Assembly: GCF_022968135.1 (NCBI RefSeq)
Contig: NZ_JALJRA010000001.1
Location: 124,001-188,000, forward strand
Length of the DNA stretch: 64,000 nucleotides
Reading direction: 5' to 3'
Source of the DNA: Pseudorhizobium tarimense
Lineage (GTDB): Bacteria > Pseudomonadota > Alphaproteobacteria > Rhizobiales > Rhizobiaceae
A program made the position numbers and the translations under genes. Below, one piece after another: positions 33,496 through 43,108 of the stretch (positions are counted from its first letter, which is position 1; each line of letters opens with the position of its first letter). The notes beneath the pieces were generated by a model, which did no database searches, had not been told where the DNA came from, and saw only the letters and a program-made list of their open reading frames with translations.

Positions 33496-35117
33496 GCCTC
33501 GCGCGCCTCGACCATGGCCGTCAGCGTCGAGAGACGGTCGGCGTCGCGCGGCAGCTTGTCCACTCGAAGGCGGGCGATGCGGGGGAAGCGCATGGCGACG
33601 CCGGACTTGTGGCGGGTGGAGCGGTTGATCCCTTCAAAAGCGACCTCCAGGACAAAACCGAAATCCGGTTCTGCCCGTACGGCCCGCACGGGTCCAAAAC
33701 GCTCAACCGTGTTGTCGCGCACAAACTTGTCGAGAACTTCGAGTTCGGCATCGGTGAAGCCAAAATAGGCCTTGCCAACCGGCACCAGCTGTTCGCCGTC
33801 TGGCGTCTCCGACCAGACTCCGAAGGTGAAGTCGGAATAATAGCTGGAGCGTCTACCGTGGCCGCGCTGAGCATAGAGCATCACCGCATCAATATTGTAG
33901 GGATCGCGCTTCCACTTGAACCAGGGGCCTTTGAGTCGCCCAGCCTGGTACGGGCTGTCCTTGCGCTTGATCATGACGCCCTCGATCACCGGATCGGGTG
34001 GATTGACGCGCAGACGGTCGAGCTCCTGCCAGTCAGAGAATGCAACGAGATCCGACAGGTCGAAACGGTCGTGGGGCGCCTTGCTGATCACCTCGCCCAG
34101 CAGCTCACGGCGCTCAAAGAAGCTGCGGGTGCGGATGTCCTCGTCGCTCTGAAACAGCAGGTCATAGGCGCGCACGAAGGCTGGATAGTCGTCGAGCATC
34201 CGGCTGGTCACCGTCTTGCGGTTCAGCCGCTGCTGCAGGTCGGAGAAGGTGCGGGTCGGGCTGTTGGAGCGCATGGTGCCGCCAACCAGAAGCTCGCCAT
34301 CGACCACGCCCTCGAAGTTGATCGCGTCGACGATATCGGGAAAGGCGCCGGTGATGTCGTCGCCGGAGCGGGAATAGAGTTTCTTGGTACCGCCATAGCT
34401 CGACATCTGGACGCGGATGCCGTCCCATTTCCATTCGGCGGCGTAATCCTCCGGATCGAGCTTTTCAAGATCGCCCTCCTCGACGGGGTTGGCGAGCATA
34501 ACGGAATGGAAGATCGCGGGTGTGGCCAGCACCGGCTTCTCCGCCCTCCCCTCTAGCCAGGCGAAGAGGGGTTCGTAGGGCGGCCCGAGCCCGTGCCAGA
34601 GCGTCTCGATCTCCGTCACGTCCTTGCCGCTCATATCGGAGAGGGCCTGCTTGGCCAGGCGGGCGGAGACGCCGATGCGCAGCGATCCGGTGGCGAGCTT
34701 CAGGAAGGCGAAGCGGCTGGAGGGATCGAGGTGGTCGAGCAGGTCGCGCACGGCGGCGCGCACTTCCGTGCGGCCAAGCGAGTTCATCATGGCCACGACT
34801 TCGGAAAGCCGCGGCTGCTCCTCGTCGGTCGTGTCGTCCTTTTCGCCGTCGTCCCAGACCAGCGCCATCGTTTCGGCGAGGTCGCCGACGTAATCGTAGG
34901 AATACTGGAAGAGCACCGGATCGAGCTTTTCCAGCACCAGCTCGCGCAGGAGCGCCGGCTTGATGTTTCTAAGATCGAGCGTACCGGCGAGCGCCGCGAG
35001 GCCATAGCCGCGGTCGGGATCGGGCGTGTCGCGAAAATAGTCGGCAAGCAGCTTCAGCTTCCCGTTGCGCGACGGGGTCAGGACGAGGCGATCGAGAAGC
35101 GTGGCGAAGGCTTTCAT
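33492..35117 (-). CDS. ATP-dependent DNA ligase (ligase-associated repair type)
   Basis: A 541-residue ATP-dependent DNA ligase of the bacterial PP_1105/LigC-like group. An N-terminal DNA-binding domain (~1-190) precedes the adenylation domain with the nucleophilic Lys in EWKWDGIRVQ, then DGELL, VIEGVMIKRKDSPYQAGR and the C-terminal OB fold (GFVLEVAFEGINRSTRHKSG, FPRIARLR). It overlaps the exonuclease gene by ATGA at 35117, so the two are translationally coupled. The group belongs to a four-gene repair set with an Lhr-like helicase and a phosphoesterase, neither of which lies here. Confidence 0.93.
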   Translation of the reverse strand: MKAFATLLDRLVLTPSRNGKLKLLADYFRDTPDPDRGYGLAALAGTLDLRNIKPALLRELVLEKLDPVLFQYSYDYVGDLAETMALVWDDGEKDDTTDEEQPRLSEVVAMMNSLGRTEVRAAVRDLLDHLDPSSRFAFLKLATGSLRIGVSARLAKQALSDMSGKDVTEIETLWHGLGPPYEPLFAWLEGRAEKPVLATPAIFHSVMLANPVEEGDLEKLDPEDYAAEWKWDGIRVQMSSYGGTKKLYSRSGDDITGAFPDIVDAINFEGVVDGELLVGGTMRSNSPTRTFSDLQQRLNRKTVTSRMLDDYPAFVRAYDLLFQSDEDIRTRSFFERRELLGEVISKAPHDRFDLSDLVAFSDWQELDRLRVNPPDPVIEGVMIKRKDSPYQAGRLKGPWFKWKRDPYNIDAVMLYAQRGHGRRSSYYSDFTFGVWSETPDGEQLVPVGKAYFGFTDAELEVLDKFVRDNTVERFGPVRAVRAEPDFGFVLEVAFEGINRSTRHKSGVAMRFPRIARLRVDKLPRDADRLSTLTAMVEAREA

Positions 35118-36127
35118 CAGTCCCTCTCGTCCTCGTAGCCAACAAGGTGCAGCGGGCGGGCCGGGAAGCCCTGCAGTTCGCACCAGCGCACCAGCGCCTC
35201 CTCGCGGCCGTGCGTCACCCAGACCTCCGATGGTCCGACCTCCTTGATGGTTTCAAGAAGTTCCGGCCAGTCGCAATGATCGGAGATCACCAGCGGCAGC
35301 TCCACCCCACCCTGCTTGGCCCGCTGCCGCACCATCATCCAGCCGGAGGCGAAGGCAATCAGCGGCTCGTTGAAGCGGCGCGCCCAGCGATCCTGGAAGG
35401 CTGACGGTGGTCCGACCACCACGGCCCCTTTGAAAGCATCGGGATCCTTCTTCTCCAGCGTCGCCGGTCGAATGTCGCCAAGCTCGATACCCTGGTCGCG
35501 GTAGTAGTCACAGAGGCGAGACAAGGCCCCGTGAATATAGATCGGCTCGTGATAGCCGCAGTCGCGGATCAGCCGGATGACGCGCTGCGCCTTGCCGAGC
35601 GCATAGGCGCCGATCATGTGGCTGCGCTCGGGAAACTGCTTCAGAGAGGTGAGCAGCTTGCCTATCTCGCTTTTCGGGTCCGGATGATGGAACACCGGCA
35701 GGCCGAAGGTCGCCTCGGTGATGAAGACGTCGCAAGCCACGGGTTCAAAGGAGGCGCAGGTCGGGTCGGTGCCCCGCTTGTAGTCGCCGGATACATTGAT
35801 CCTCAGCCCGTCCCTCTGGATCAGGATCTGCGCCGACCCGAGCACATGGCCGGCTGGATGGAAGCAGACAGTGACGCCGTCGACATCGACGCTTTCGCCG
35901 TAGCCGACCGCCTGTTCAGACCCGCAGAAATCCTCGCCGTAGCGGATGCGCATGATGTCGAGCGTCTGGCGCGTGGCAAGTACCTTTCCGTGGCCGGAGC
36001 GAGCGTGATCGGAATGGCCATGGGTGATCAGCGCCCGCTCGACGGGCCGCACCGGATCGACATGGAAACGGCCGATGGGACAGAACAGCCCGGCCGCAGT
36101 GGGATGAAGCAGCGCCTCTGGTTTCAT
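35117..36127 (-). CDS. Ligase-associated exonuclease (metallo-beta-lactamase fold)
   Basis: A 336-residue MBL-fold/beta-CASP-like nuclease. Metal motif HGHSDHARSGH (~residue 36), then CFHPAGHVLGSAQILI and the GDYKRG motif, and the late ISDHCDWPELL and VWVTHGREE. It matches the DNA ligase-associated exonuclease family, proposed to trim ends in a DNA repair set. First of two coupled genes. ATG 36127 begins MKPEALLHPTAAGLFC; no other start is better. Inference of a repair role rests on this conserved pairing. Confidence 0.92.
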   Translation of the reverse strand: MKPEALLHPTAAGLFCPIGRFHVDPVRPVERALITHGHSDHARSGHGKVLATRQTLDIMRIRYGEDFCGSEQAVGYGESVDVDGVTVCFHPAGHVLGSAQILIQRDGLRINVSGDYKRGTDPTCASFEPVACDVFITEATFGLPVFHHPDPKSEIGKLLTSLKQFPERSHMIGAYALGKAQRVIRLIRDCGYHEPIYIHGALSRLCDYYRDQGIELGDIRPATLEKKDPDAFKGAVVVGPPSAFQDRWARRFNEPLIAFASGWMMVRQRAKQGGVELPLVISDHCDWPELLETIKEVGPSEVWVTHGREEALVRWCELQGFPARPLHLVGYEDERD

Positions 36128-36169
36128 GCCCAGAAAAATAGGGCGGCCGGACCGGGATAGAAGAGCCGG

Positions 36170-37684
36170 TCAGGCCTTGGTTTCGCCGGCTGCAGGCAGC
36201 CGGACGTTCTTCAGCATCAAGCCGGCGACAAGGCCGACAAAGGCGATCAGCGCGCCGGTCTGAAACAGGCTCTCGAAGGCATTGGCGTAGATCATGCCGA
36301 TCTGGTGCTGCACCTCGGGCGAAAGGGTCGCGAGGAGCTTCGGCGTCAGCGTCGCCGGGCTTTCCACGCCCGGCAGATCGAGGCTGACACTGCCGAGATA
36401 GGTGCCGATGATGGCGCCGTAGATGGAGATCGCAATTGCCGCGCCGCCCATGCGGCTCAGCGTGACGGCGCCAGTCGCAGCGCCGGTGTCCGCCTTCGGC
36501 GCGCTGTTCTGCACGCCAATCACCGGCGCCTGCTGACCGAAGCCGATCGCCAGTCCCTGCATCGTCAGCAGCAGGCCGACCAGAACGAGCGGCGTGCCGG
36601 CCTGAAGCTGCGACATCAAGAGGAGCGAGACGATGTTGAGCGTCAGCCCCGTGACGACAAAGGGCTTGTAGCGGCCATAGCGGGCGATCAGCCGTCCGGC
36701 CGAGAGCGAGCCGCAGACGATGCCACCGGTCGCGCAGATGAAGAACAGGCCCGCGACGGTCGGCGAAAGGCCGGTCGTTGTCTGCAGGAAGAGCGCCAGG
36801 TAGTTGACGAGACCGATGCCGATGCCGCCGCTCGTCAGCGAAATGACGATCAGCAGTGGAAAGGTCGGATCCTTGAACAGGCGCAGCGGCATGACCGGCT
36901 CGGACACACGCCTTTCGACCACGACGAAGAAGATGGCGCACAGCATTCCGGCGGCAAGGACGAGCAGTGTCTGCCAAGCGAAGAAGGCCTTGAACAGTTG
37001 CACGGCATCGGCAGCAAGCACGATGGAGGTGGTGACGCCGGCGAGCAGCAGCGCACCGAAGACATCGATCGTCGGCTGACGCGTCGGGCGCCGGTGCGGC
37101 AGGAGGAGGGCGATGCCGGTGACGATGACGATGCCGATCGGGAGATTGATCAAAAAGATCGAACGCCAGCCGAAGAGATCGCTCATCGTGCCGCCCAAGG
37201 TGGGGCCGATGCTGCCCGAGGCCATCAGCATGAGGCTCGAATAGCTTTGGTAGCGGGCGCGCTTGCGCGGCTCGAAAAGGTCGGCGTTGATGGAAAAGAT
37301 CGAGACCATGATGCCGCCGCCGCCCAGGCCCTGGAAGATGCGGGCGGAGATCAGCGAGTCCATCGACCAGGCCAGCCCGCAGAGCAGGGAACCTGCGACA
37401 AAGATGGAGATGGCGGCAAGCATCACGTATTTGCGGCCGAACAGATCGCCGAGCTTGCCGTAGACCGGCATCACCGCACTCATCGCCAGCAGATAGGCCG
37501 AGCCGACCCAGCCGAAACGTTCGAGTGCACCGAACTCGCCGACGATGGTCGGCAGCGCCGTGGAGACGATCTGGTTGTCGAGTGTCGCCATGAACAGCGC
37601 CGCCATCAGAAACCAGAAGACGACGAGGCGCCGCCGATGATCCTCGATCAAAGGGCGCACAGGCGCCGCAGCCGTCATGTCCAT
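36170..37684 (-). CDS. MFS multidrug efflux transporter, DHA2/EmrB-QacA family
   Basis: A 504-residue inner-membrane drug:H+ antiporter with 14 predicted helices. Motif A-like stretches (GKLGDLFGRKYVM), the motif-C-like region of TM5 and the DHA2 start FWFLMAALFMATLDNQIVSTALP are clear. It would expel hydrophobic toxic compounds. It is divergent from a MarR-type gene which presumably represses it. ATG 37684 has AAGGAGCGAC upstream and a good sigma-70 type promoter. No membrane-fusion partner lies alongside. Confidence 0.93.
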   Translation of the reverse strand: MDMTAAAPVRPLIEDHRRRLVVFWFLMAALFMATLDNQIVSTALPTIVGEFGALERFGWVGSAYLLAMSAVMPVYGKLGDLFGRKYVMLAAISIFVAGSLLCGLAWSMDSLISARIFQGLGGGGIMVSIFSINADLFEPRKRARYQSYSSLMLMASGSIGPTLGGTMSDLFGWRSIFLINLPIGIVIVTGIALLLPHRRPTRQPTIDVFGALLLAGVTTSIVLAADAVQLFKAFFAWQTLLVLAAGMLCAIFFVVVERRVSEPVMPLRLFKDPTFPLLIVISLTSGGIGIGLVNYLALFLQTTTGLSPTVAGLFFICATGGIVCGSLSAGRLIARYGRYKPFVVTGLTLNIVSLLLMSQLQAGTPLVLVGLLLTMQGLAIGFGQQAPVIGVQNSAPKADTGAATGAVTLSRMGGAAIAISIYGAIIGTYLGSVSLDLPGVESPATLTPKLLATLSPEVQHQIGMIYANAFESLFQTGALIAFVGLVAGLMLKNVRLPAAGETKA

Positions 37685-37710
37685 TGAAGTCGCTCCTTAG
37701 CAGAGCGGGA

Positions 37711-37739
37711 TTTATGTGCGTTTAGCATATATTTGTCAA
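37711..37739 (-). promoter_or_regulatory. Housekeeping-type promoter of the MFS gene
   Basis: On the minus strand TTGACA (37739-37734), 17 bases, CATAAA (37716-37711). The spacer contains the AT-rich AATATATGCT, a plausible place for MarR binding, though no clean palindrome is visible. Confidence 0.5.
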
Positions 37740-37798
37740 TGGCACTTGCTTGCTCGCAGCAGAGGACTTTGCCAAAGTGGGAAGAAAAAGGAGGAGCT

Positions 37799-38305
37799 AT
37801 GACGTCGCCAGATCGATCCGCTACATCCGCGCCGCCAGACCAGTTGCAGCATATCGCCCAGACGCTGACGCGCATGCGGCTTTTGATCCGCAAGCGAACG
37901 ATCGGCCGGATGGCGATTGCCAAGGTCTCGCCCGGGCTGGACGTCTCGCATCTCGACGTGTTGGAGGCGATGCGGATCATCGTGGCCGAGGGTGGCGAAG
38001 TGACCGTCGGCGCGATTGCAGAAACTATGCGCATCGACCCGTCGCGCGGCAGCCGCATGGTGACCGAGCTCGTTTCACGGGGAATTCTGGAGCGGGGTGT
38101 GTCGCAAGCGGACGCCCGACGTTCGATCGTCAATCGCACCCATCTCGGGGATCGGCTTCTTCAGGAGCTGCGCGAGGTCAAGCACGCGCTGGTCGCGGAA
38201 GTGCTGGCGGGGTGGACGGACGAGCAGATTGCAACCTTCGCAGAACTCTTCGAGCGCTTCACCGCCGGTTTCGAGGCATCGGCATCGAAAAAGCCTGAGG
38301 GATAA
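37799..38305 (+). CDS. MarR family transcriptional regulator
   Basis: A 168-residue winged-helix regulator: LDVLEAMRIIVAEGGEVTV, HTH AIAETMRIDPSRGSRMVTELVSRG, wing QADARRSIVNRT. A very strong ribosome site (AAAAGGAGGAG) precedes ATG 37799. It is divergent from the DHA2-family efflux gene and likely represses it until a drug-like ligand binds. Confidence 0.88.
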   Translation: MTSPDRSATSAPPDQLQHIAQTLTRMRLLIRKRTIGRMAIAKVSPGLDVSHLDVLEAMRIIVAEGGEVTVGAIAETMRIDPSRGSRMVTELVSRGILERGVSQADARRSIVNRTHLGDRLLQELREVKHALVAEVLAGWTDEQIATFAELFERFTAGFEASASKKPEG

Positions 38306-38318
38306 CGGTTGGGATCAT

Positions 38319-39830
38319 TCAGGTAGGCCTGCGCCAGATCTGCAGCTGATCTCGACCGCCGCTCTTGGCGGCGTAAAGTGCCTTGTCGGCCTTGGCGAGC
38401 AGCGCCTCCGGTGTCTCGCCGTCTTCCGGGAAGAAGGCGACGCCCATGCTGCAGGTGACATGCACATCGGCGCCGTCGATTGCCACAGGAGTGGAAAGAG
38501 TTGCACGGAATTCCTGGAGGCGCAGGACGACATCGCCGTTCTGCTCGTGGCGGGGATTGCTAAAGACGATGGCAAATTCGTCGCCGCCCAGCCGGACGAG
38601 CAGGTCGCTTGCGCGGATGCACTGGCCCAGCCGGTCGGCGAGCGTTCTCAAAACCTCGTCGCCGGCCGCATGGCCCAGCGTGTCGTTGATCTGCTTGAAG
38701 TTGTCGAGATCGATATAGGTTGCGGTGACGCGGCGCTGCTCGCGTCTCGCTTCGACGATTGCCCGGTTGAACTGGGCCCAGAAGAGGCTGCGGTTCGGCA
38801 GACCCGTCAGCGCATCGTGATGCGCCATGTGGCGGATGCGCTCTTCCGTGCGAGTGCGCTCGATAGCGATGCCGGCAAGGTCGGTTGCCATGGCCGTCAG
38901 TTCCCGCTCACGCGGCGTCGGCTCCCGCACGGTGTTGGAATAGAGGGCAAAGGTGCCGAGCAGGATGTCTTCCGCAGAGATGATCGGCGTGGACCAGCAG
39001 GAGCGGAAGCCGAACTGAAGCGGAAGATCGCGGAAGTCTTCCCACAGCGGGTCGTTCGCTACATCGCTTACAATTACCGGCTCCCGCCGCCAGGCGGCCG
39101 TACCGCAGGAGCCGGCACGCGGACCGATCGCCATGCCGTCGATGCGCTGGCAATAAGCCTCAGGCAAACCGGGGGCAGCGCCGTTGCGCAAACGCTCCGT
39201 GCCGTCCTCCGTCAGCAGCACGGCAGCCGTGATGCCGTCCAGCTGCTCCTCCACCAGTTCGACTAGGCCGTGAAGAACTCTCTCCAGCGGCTGCCCGCGG
39301 GCGATCATATCGAGAAGCCTTGCGTGGCCGCGGCGCAGCCCGTCCTGGCGTTTGCGCTCGGTAATATCTCGGGAGAGGCCGATCAGACCGACGATCTCGC
39401 CCTCCGGATTGCGCAGGGCCGTCTTGGTCGACTGGAACCAGTGCAACCCTCCGCCGATTTCCAGCTTGTGCTCGATATCGGCCAGCGGTTCCCCGGTCGT
39501 CATGACAGTCTGCTCCGCGAGAAAGAGCTCTTCCGCCGCTTCCCTGCCGAGGAAATCGAAGTCCGTCTTGCCGAGAAGGCTGGTTGCACCGTCGAAGCCG
39601 TGCGCCCGCGCCGTTGCGGAATTGGCAAGCACGAAGCGGCTGCGCCTATCCTTGACGTAGATATAGTCGGGAAATTGATTGATCAGCGAATGGAGGTTCA
39701 GCTCGTTGATGACGAGCAGTGCCTCGCTAATATCCGCTTTGGTGGAGACTCGCAGGAGACGGGTACACAGCTCCTCCAGCGACACCGAGTCGGGGTGCAG
39801 ATGCACGTCATGTGACACAGGACTTTCCAT
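38319..39830 (-). CDS. PAS-GAF diguanylate cyclase
   Basis: A 503-residue soluble sensor that makes c-di-GMP. A PAS domain (~50-165, INQFPDYIYVKDRRSRFVLA ... FQSTKTALRN), a GAF domain (~180-320) and a GGDEF domain (~335-495) follow in order. The active-site motif is intact: LVRLGGDEFAIVF; an I-site RxxD is visible upstream as R-x-x-D in LGQCIRASD. No membrane segments, so it senses a cytosolic signal. It converges on the MarR gene with a 13-base gap. Confidence 0.93.
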   Translation of the reverse strand: MESPVSHDVHLHPDSVSLEELCTRLLRVSTKADISEALLVINELNLHSLINQFPDYIYVKDRRSRFVLANSATARAHGFDGATSLLGKTDFDFLGREAAEELFLAEQTVMTTGEPLADIEHKLEIGGGLHWFQSTKTALRNPEGEIVGLIGLSRDITERKRQDGLRRGHARLLDMIARGQPLERVLHGLVELVEEQLDGITAAVLLTEDGTERLRNGAAPGLPEAYCQRIDGMAIGPRAGSCGTAAWRREPVIVSDVANDPLWEDFRDLPLQFGFRSCWSTPIISAEDILLGTFALYSNTVREPTPRERELTAMATDLAGIAIERTRTEERIRHMAHHDALTGLPNRSLFWAQFNRAIVEARREQRRVTATYIDLDNFKQINDTLGHAAGDEVLRTLADRLGQCIRASDLLVRLGGDEFAIVFSNPRHEQNGDVVLRLQEFRATLSTPVAIDGADVHVTCSMGVAFFPEDGETPEALLAKADKALYAAKSGGRDQLQIWRRPT

Positions 39831-40001
39831 CCAATGCCTCTCCTCATTCGCTGGGCTAACGAAGATGCTTCACTCGGTTCGCAGGATACTGAGGCGCAAA
39901 TCCTTAATCTTCTTTAAGATAATGCGGTAAAATGCCGACTTCGGCAAAGGAACCGCGCTTGCCTTTCCTCACCGGCGCGGCGCAGGACGGCGGAGGCCCA
40001 G

Positions 40002-41366
40002 GTGATCACGAGGCGGAATACACTTGCCATGCTGGCTCTGGCGGCAGGATCCAGCTTTGCCGGCCGGCGCGCCTCGGCAAATCCGGCGCTGTCCCTGACG
40101 GATCTGCGTGGCTCCCTCGACGCTGGCGCAGCCGGACTTTCACCCGGACGCGAGGATCAGACCGGAAAGCTTCTCGCCTTGATCCGTGAGGCAGTCCGCA
40201 CGAATCAGTGGGTCTTTCTGCCAGCCGGGCGCTACGAGGTTGGCAGGCTTTCACTGCCCGACAAGACCCGGCTCGTAGGGATTGCCGGAGCGACGGAGAT
40301 TGCCTTTGCCGGCGGCGGGAGCTTCCTCGGTTCCGAAGGTGCGGGACGGATAGAGCTTTCCAACATCACCTTCGACGGCGCCGGTCTGCCGCTGTCGGAG
40401 AATGCGCCGGCGATGCTGCATCTGCGCGATGTCGATGAGCTTTCGATCAACAACTGCGTGGTGACGGGATGTAGAAAGACCGGCCTCCAGCTGGAGCGCT
40501 GCGGCGGGACGGTCCGTGACTGCCAGATTTCCGGCATCGGCGAATACGGCATCTATGCACTCGACAGCCGCGGCCTTTCGGTGCGGGAGAACAGACTTGC
40601 CGACTGCGGCAATGGCGGCATCCTGATCCACAGAAGCGAAGTCGGCGAGGACGGTTCGATCGTTTCCGGCAACCGCATCACGCGGACCGGCGCGACCTAT
40701 GGCGGTACGGGACAGTTCGGCAATGCGATCAACCTCTACCGCGCCGGCGGGGTGATCGTTTCCAGCAACCACATCTCCGACAGCGCCTTTACCGCCATTC
40801 GCGCCAATGCGTCCTCCAACATCCAGATATCCGACAACCAGTGCCTCCGTTCAGGCGAAACAGCAATCTACTCTGAATTCGGCTTCGAGGGCGCCATGGT
40901 GACCAGCAATCTGATCGACGGAGCCGCCAATGGCATCAACATCGCGAACTTCAACGAAGGCGGCCGGCTGGCGATCGTTTCCAATAACATCGTCCGCAAC
41001 ATTTCGCTGACGGGTCCTTACGAGCATGACAGCGTCGGCTTCGGGATCGGCATCGGCGTCGAGGCGGACACCGTGGTTTCCGGTAACCTGCTCGAGAACG
41101 TTCCGCGCTTCGGCATGCTGCTCGGTTGGGGTCCCTACCTGCGCAATGTCGCTGCCACCGGAAACATCGTCCGCTCTGCCCGGATCGGCTGCGCGGTGTC
41201 GGTCGTGGAAGAGGCCGGGAGCGCGCTGATCAGCGACAACATCTTCGAGGGCTGCGGCGACGGCGCCATCCGCGGCTTCCGCTGGCATGAGACGGCAACC
41301 GCTGAACTGGCCGCGGGCGGCGCAACCTTCGAGCATCTGACGATCGGCGGCAACCGTATCGGCTGA
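40002..41366 (+). CDS. Tat-exported right-handed beta-helix protein (TIGR03808-like)
   Basis: A 454-residue periplasmic or surface protein. The twin-arginine signal is TRRNTLAMLALAAGSSFAG near the N-terminus. The body is a parallel beta-helix with many repeats of the type GIGEYGIYALDSRGLSVREN, as in the rhizobial TIGR03808 Tat-translocated repeat family. Function unknown; carbohydrate binding or lyase activity is possible from the fold. The start is GTG 40002 with CGGAGG upstream, which places the RR motif correctly. Confidence 0.88.
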   Translation: MITRRNTLAMLALAAGSSFAGRRASANPALSLTDLRGSLDAGAAGLSPGREDQTGKLLALIREAVRTNQWVFLPAGRYEVGRLSLPDKTRLVGIAGATEIAFAGGGSFLGSEGAGRIELSNITFDGAGLPLSENAPAMLHLRDVDELSINNCVVTGCRKTGLQLERCGGTVRDCQISGIGEYGIYALDSRGLSVRENRLADCGNGGILIHRSEVGEDGSIVSGNRITRTGATYGGTGQFGNAINLYRAGGVIVSSNHISDSAFTAIRANASSNIQISDNQCLRSGETAIYSEFGFEGAMVTSNLIDGAANGINIANFNEGGRLAIVSNNIVRNISLTGPYEHDSVGFGIGIGVEADTVVSGNLLENVPRFGMLLGWGPYLRNVAATGNIVRSARIGCAVSVVEEAGSALISDNIFEGCGDGAIRGFRWHETATAELAAGGATFEHLTIGGNRIG

Positions 41367-41462
41367 TTCATCGAAAGAATTCATCGTGACCGAACGCACA
41401 ATGATCTTCCGCTTTTGCCTTGCCGCCCCTAGCGTGCGGACAACACTCGACAGGAGAACACG

Positions 41463-42122
41463 ATGCTGACGATCTATGGTGTCTATCGCTCGCGCGCCAC
41501 GCGGCCGCTCTGGCTTCTCGAGGAGATCGGCCTCGATTTCGCCCACCAGCCGGTGATCCAGGCCTATCGCCTGCCGATTGCCGAGGCGCCCGACGCACCG
41601 CTCAACACCCGCTCGCCGCAGTTCCTCGCGGTCAACCCGATGGCACTCATTCCGTCGATGGACGACGAGGGCTTCGTGCTGCACGAGTCGCTCGCCATCA
41701 CGCTCTACCTGGCGAAGAAGTATGGCGGGCAACTCGGCCCGAAGGATCTGCAGGAAGATGCGCTGATGGTGCAGTGGGCGCTCTTTGCCGCAACCGGGAT
41801 CGAAACTCCGGCGCTCGACATGCAGAAACTGCTCGGCGGTGATCAGGCCAACACACCCGAAGGCACAACCAAGGCGCAGGCACTGGCGGCCAGCCTGGAG
41901 CGGCCCTTTGATGTGCTTGAGGCGCACCTGAAGCAGACCGGCACCATGGTCGGTGGCCGCTTTACCGCAGCGGACATCATCGTGGCGGAGATTGTCCGTT
42001 ACGCACAGGGCTACGCACCGCTGCTTGCGGCGCGCCCGGCGCTGAAGGCGTGGCTGGAAGGCTGCCAGGCCCGCGCCGGGTTCAAGGCCATGTGGGAGAA
42101 GCGCCTGCAGGAGCCCGCATAA
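41463..42122 (+). CDS. Glutathione S-transferase family protein
   Basis: A 219-residue GST. The N-terminal thioredoxin-like domain (LTIYGVYRSRATRPLWLLEE) contains the glutathione-binding VNPMALIPSMDDEGFVLHESLAI, and the C-terminal helical domain has GGRFTAADIIVAEIVRY. ATG 41463 follows ACAGGAG. Its end overlaps the end of the LysR gene on the opposite strand by ~40 bases. It resembles the theta/beta bacterial classes; the substrate is unknown. Confidence 0.9.
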   Translation: MLTIYGVYRSRATRPLWLLEEIGLDFAHQPVIQAYRLPIAEAPDAPLNTRSPQFLAVNPMALIPSMDDEGFVLHESLAITLYLAKKYGGQLGPKDLQEDALMVQWALFAATGIETPALDMQKLLGGDQANTPEGTTKAQALAASLERPFDVLEAHLKQTGTMVGGRFTAADIIVAEIVRYAQGYAPLLAARPALKAWLEGCQARAGFKAMWEKRLQEPA

Positions 42123-43008
42123 GGCGGTCCACCGACCGCATCTCCTCGCGCAGCCAGTCACGGAACGCCCGCACCTTTGCGGGCGATTTGCTTCCGGCCG
42201 GGGTGACGAGATAATGCGCCATACCGGTGGAAGCCTCGATGTCGAACGGCTTCACCAAGCGCCCCTGCTCCAGAGCGAATGCTGCCAGCGTCTGCCAGGC
42301 GAGCATGACGCCCTGCCCCGCAATGGTGGCATCGAGGCAGAGCGAGGCGTCGTTGAAGACGTGCCGGGTTTCAATGCTGCCACCGGTGAGCCCCGCCTTT
42401 TCCAGCCAGATTTCCCAGGAGAAGAGCGAGGGACCATCGATGATCGCCGGCAGCTTCAGGATGTCGGCTGGCTCCTGCAGCCTTTCCGCAAGCGCCGGCG
42501 CGACAACCGGGTAGACGCGCTGCTCCATCAGCAATTCGGCATCGACACCCGGCCACTGCCCGCCGCCGACGCGGATGGCGAGGTCGATATCGCCGGTGCC
42601 GAGATCGGCGAGCGCTGTGGTCGCCTCTATGCGCAGGCGAATGTCCGGGTACCTCTGCGAGAACCGGTCCAGTCGATGGACGAGGAAGCGGGCAGCAAAG
42701 ACGGGCGCCACCGAGATCGTCAGGAGCGTCTCGTCCGTCTGCCGACCAAGCATCACCGCCTGCGAGAGACCGTGAAAGGCTTCCGTCAGCCGCGCCAGCA
42801 TCGGCCTTGCGCCTTCAATTGGGACAAGGCCTCTCGGCGTTCTGTGGAAGACGGTGTGGCCGAGTTGTGTCTCGGCCTTGATCACCTGCTGGCTGACCGC
42901 TCCGAGCGTCACGCCGAGCTCATCGGCCGCCGCCTGCAGCGAGCCGAGCCGCCCGACTGCTTCCAGCGCCCGAAGGCCGTTGAGGTGGAGCGTATTCAGG
43001 TTCTTCAT
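42082..43008 (-). CDS. LysR-type regulator, GcvA/AmpR-like
   Basis: A 308-residue LysR-type regulator. The N-terminal winged HTH is LNGLRALEAVGRLGSLQAAADELGVTLGAVSQQVIKAE with LFHRTPRGL-like VFHRTPRGLVP, a GcvA-type pattern. The effector-binding domain is complete (LAIRVGGGQWPGVDAELLM). It converges with, and overlaps, the GST gene; the divergent neighbour on the other side is a small hypothetical gene at 43109. The regulated gene is not obvious. Confidence 0.9.
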   Translation of the reverse strand: MKNLNTLHLNGLRALEAVGRLGSLQAAADELGVTLGAVSQQVIKAETQLGHTVFHRTPRGLVPIEGARPMLARLTEAFHGLSQAVMLGRQTDETLLTISVAPVFAARFLVHRLDRFSQRYPDIRLRIEATTALADLGTGDIDLAIRVGGGQWPGVDAELLMEQRVYPVVAPALAERLQEPADILKLPAIIDGPSLFSWEIWLEKAGLTGGSIETRHVFNDASLCLDATIAGQGVMLAWQTLAAFALEQGRLVKPFDIEASTGMAHYLVTPAGSKSPAKVRAFRDWLREEMRSVDRLMRAPAGASPTWP

Positions 43009-43108
43009 ACAGCTTTTCTATAGGGTGAGCCTGAAGAACTCAATGGATCGCCTCATCAATCGGCACCATTATGCACCTGCAAGTCAACCTACTTGCGAGG
43101 TCTAGGCC

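Noticed and set aside
36305..37687. A 460-codon plus-strand open frame
   Set aside because: Antisense of the 14-helix MFS pump; composition is charged and has no known domain.
39849..39880. An EcfG promoter for the PAS-GAF-GGDEF gene
   Set aside because: The minus strand reads CGAAC-N15-CGTT: both the -35 first base and the spacing deviate.
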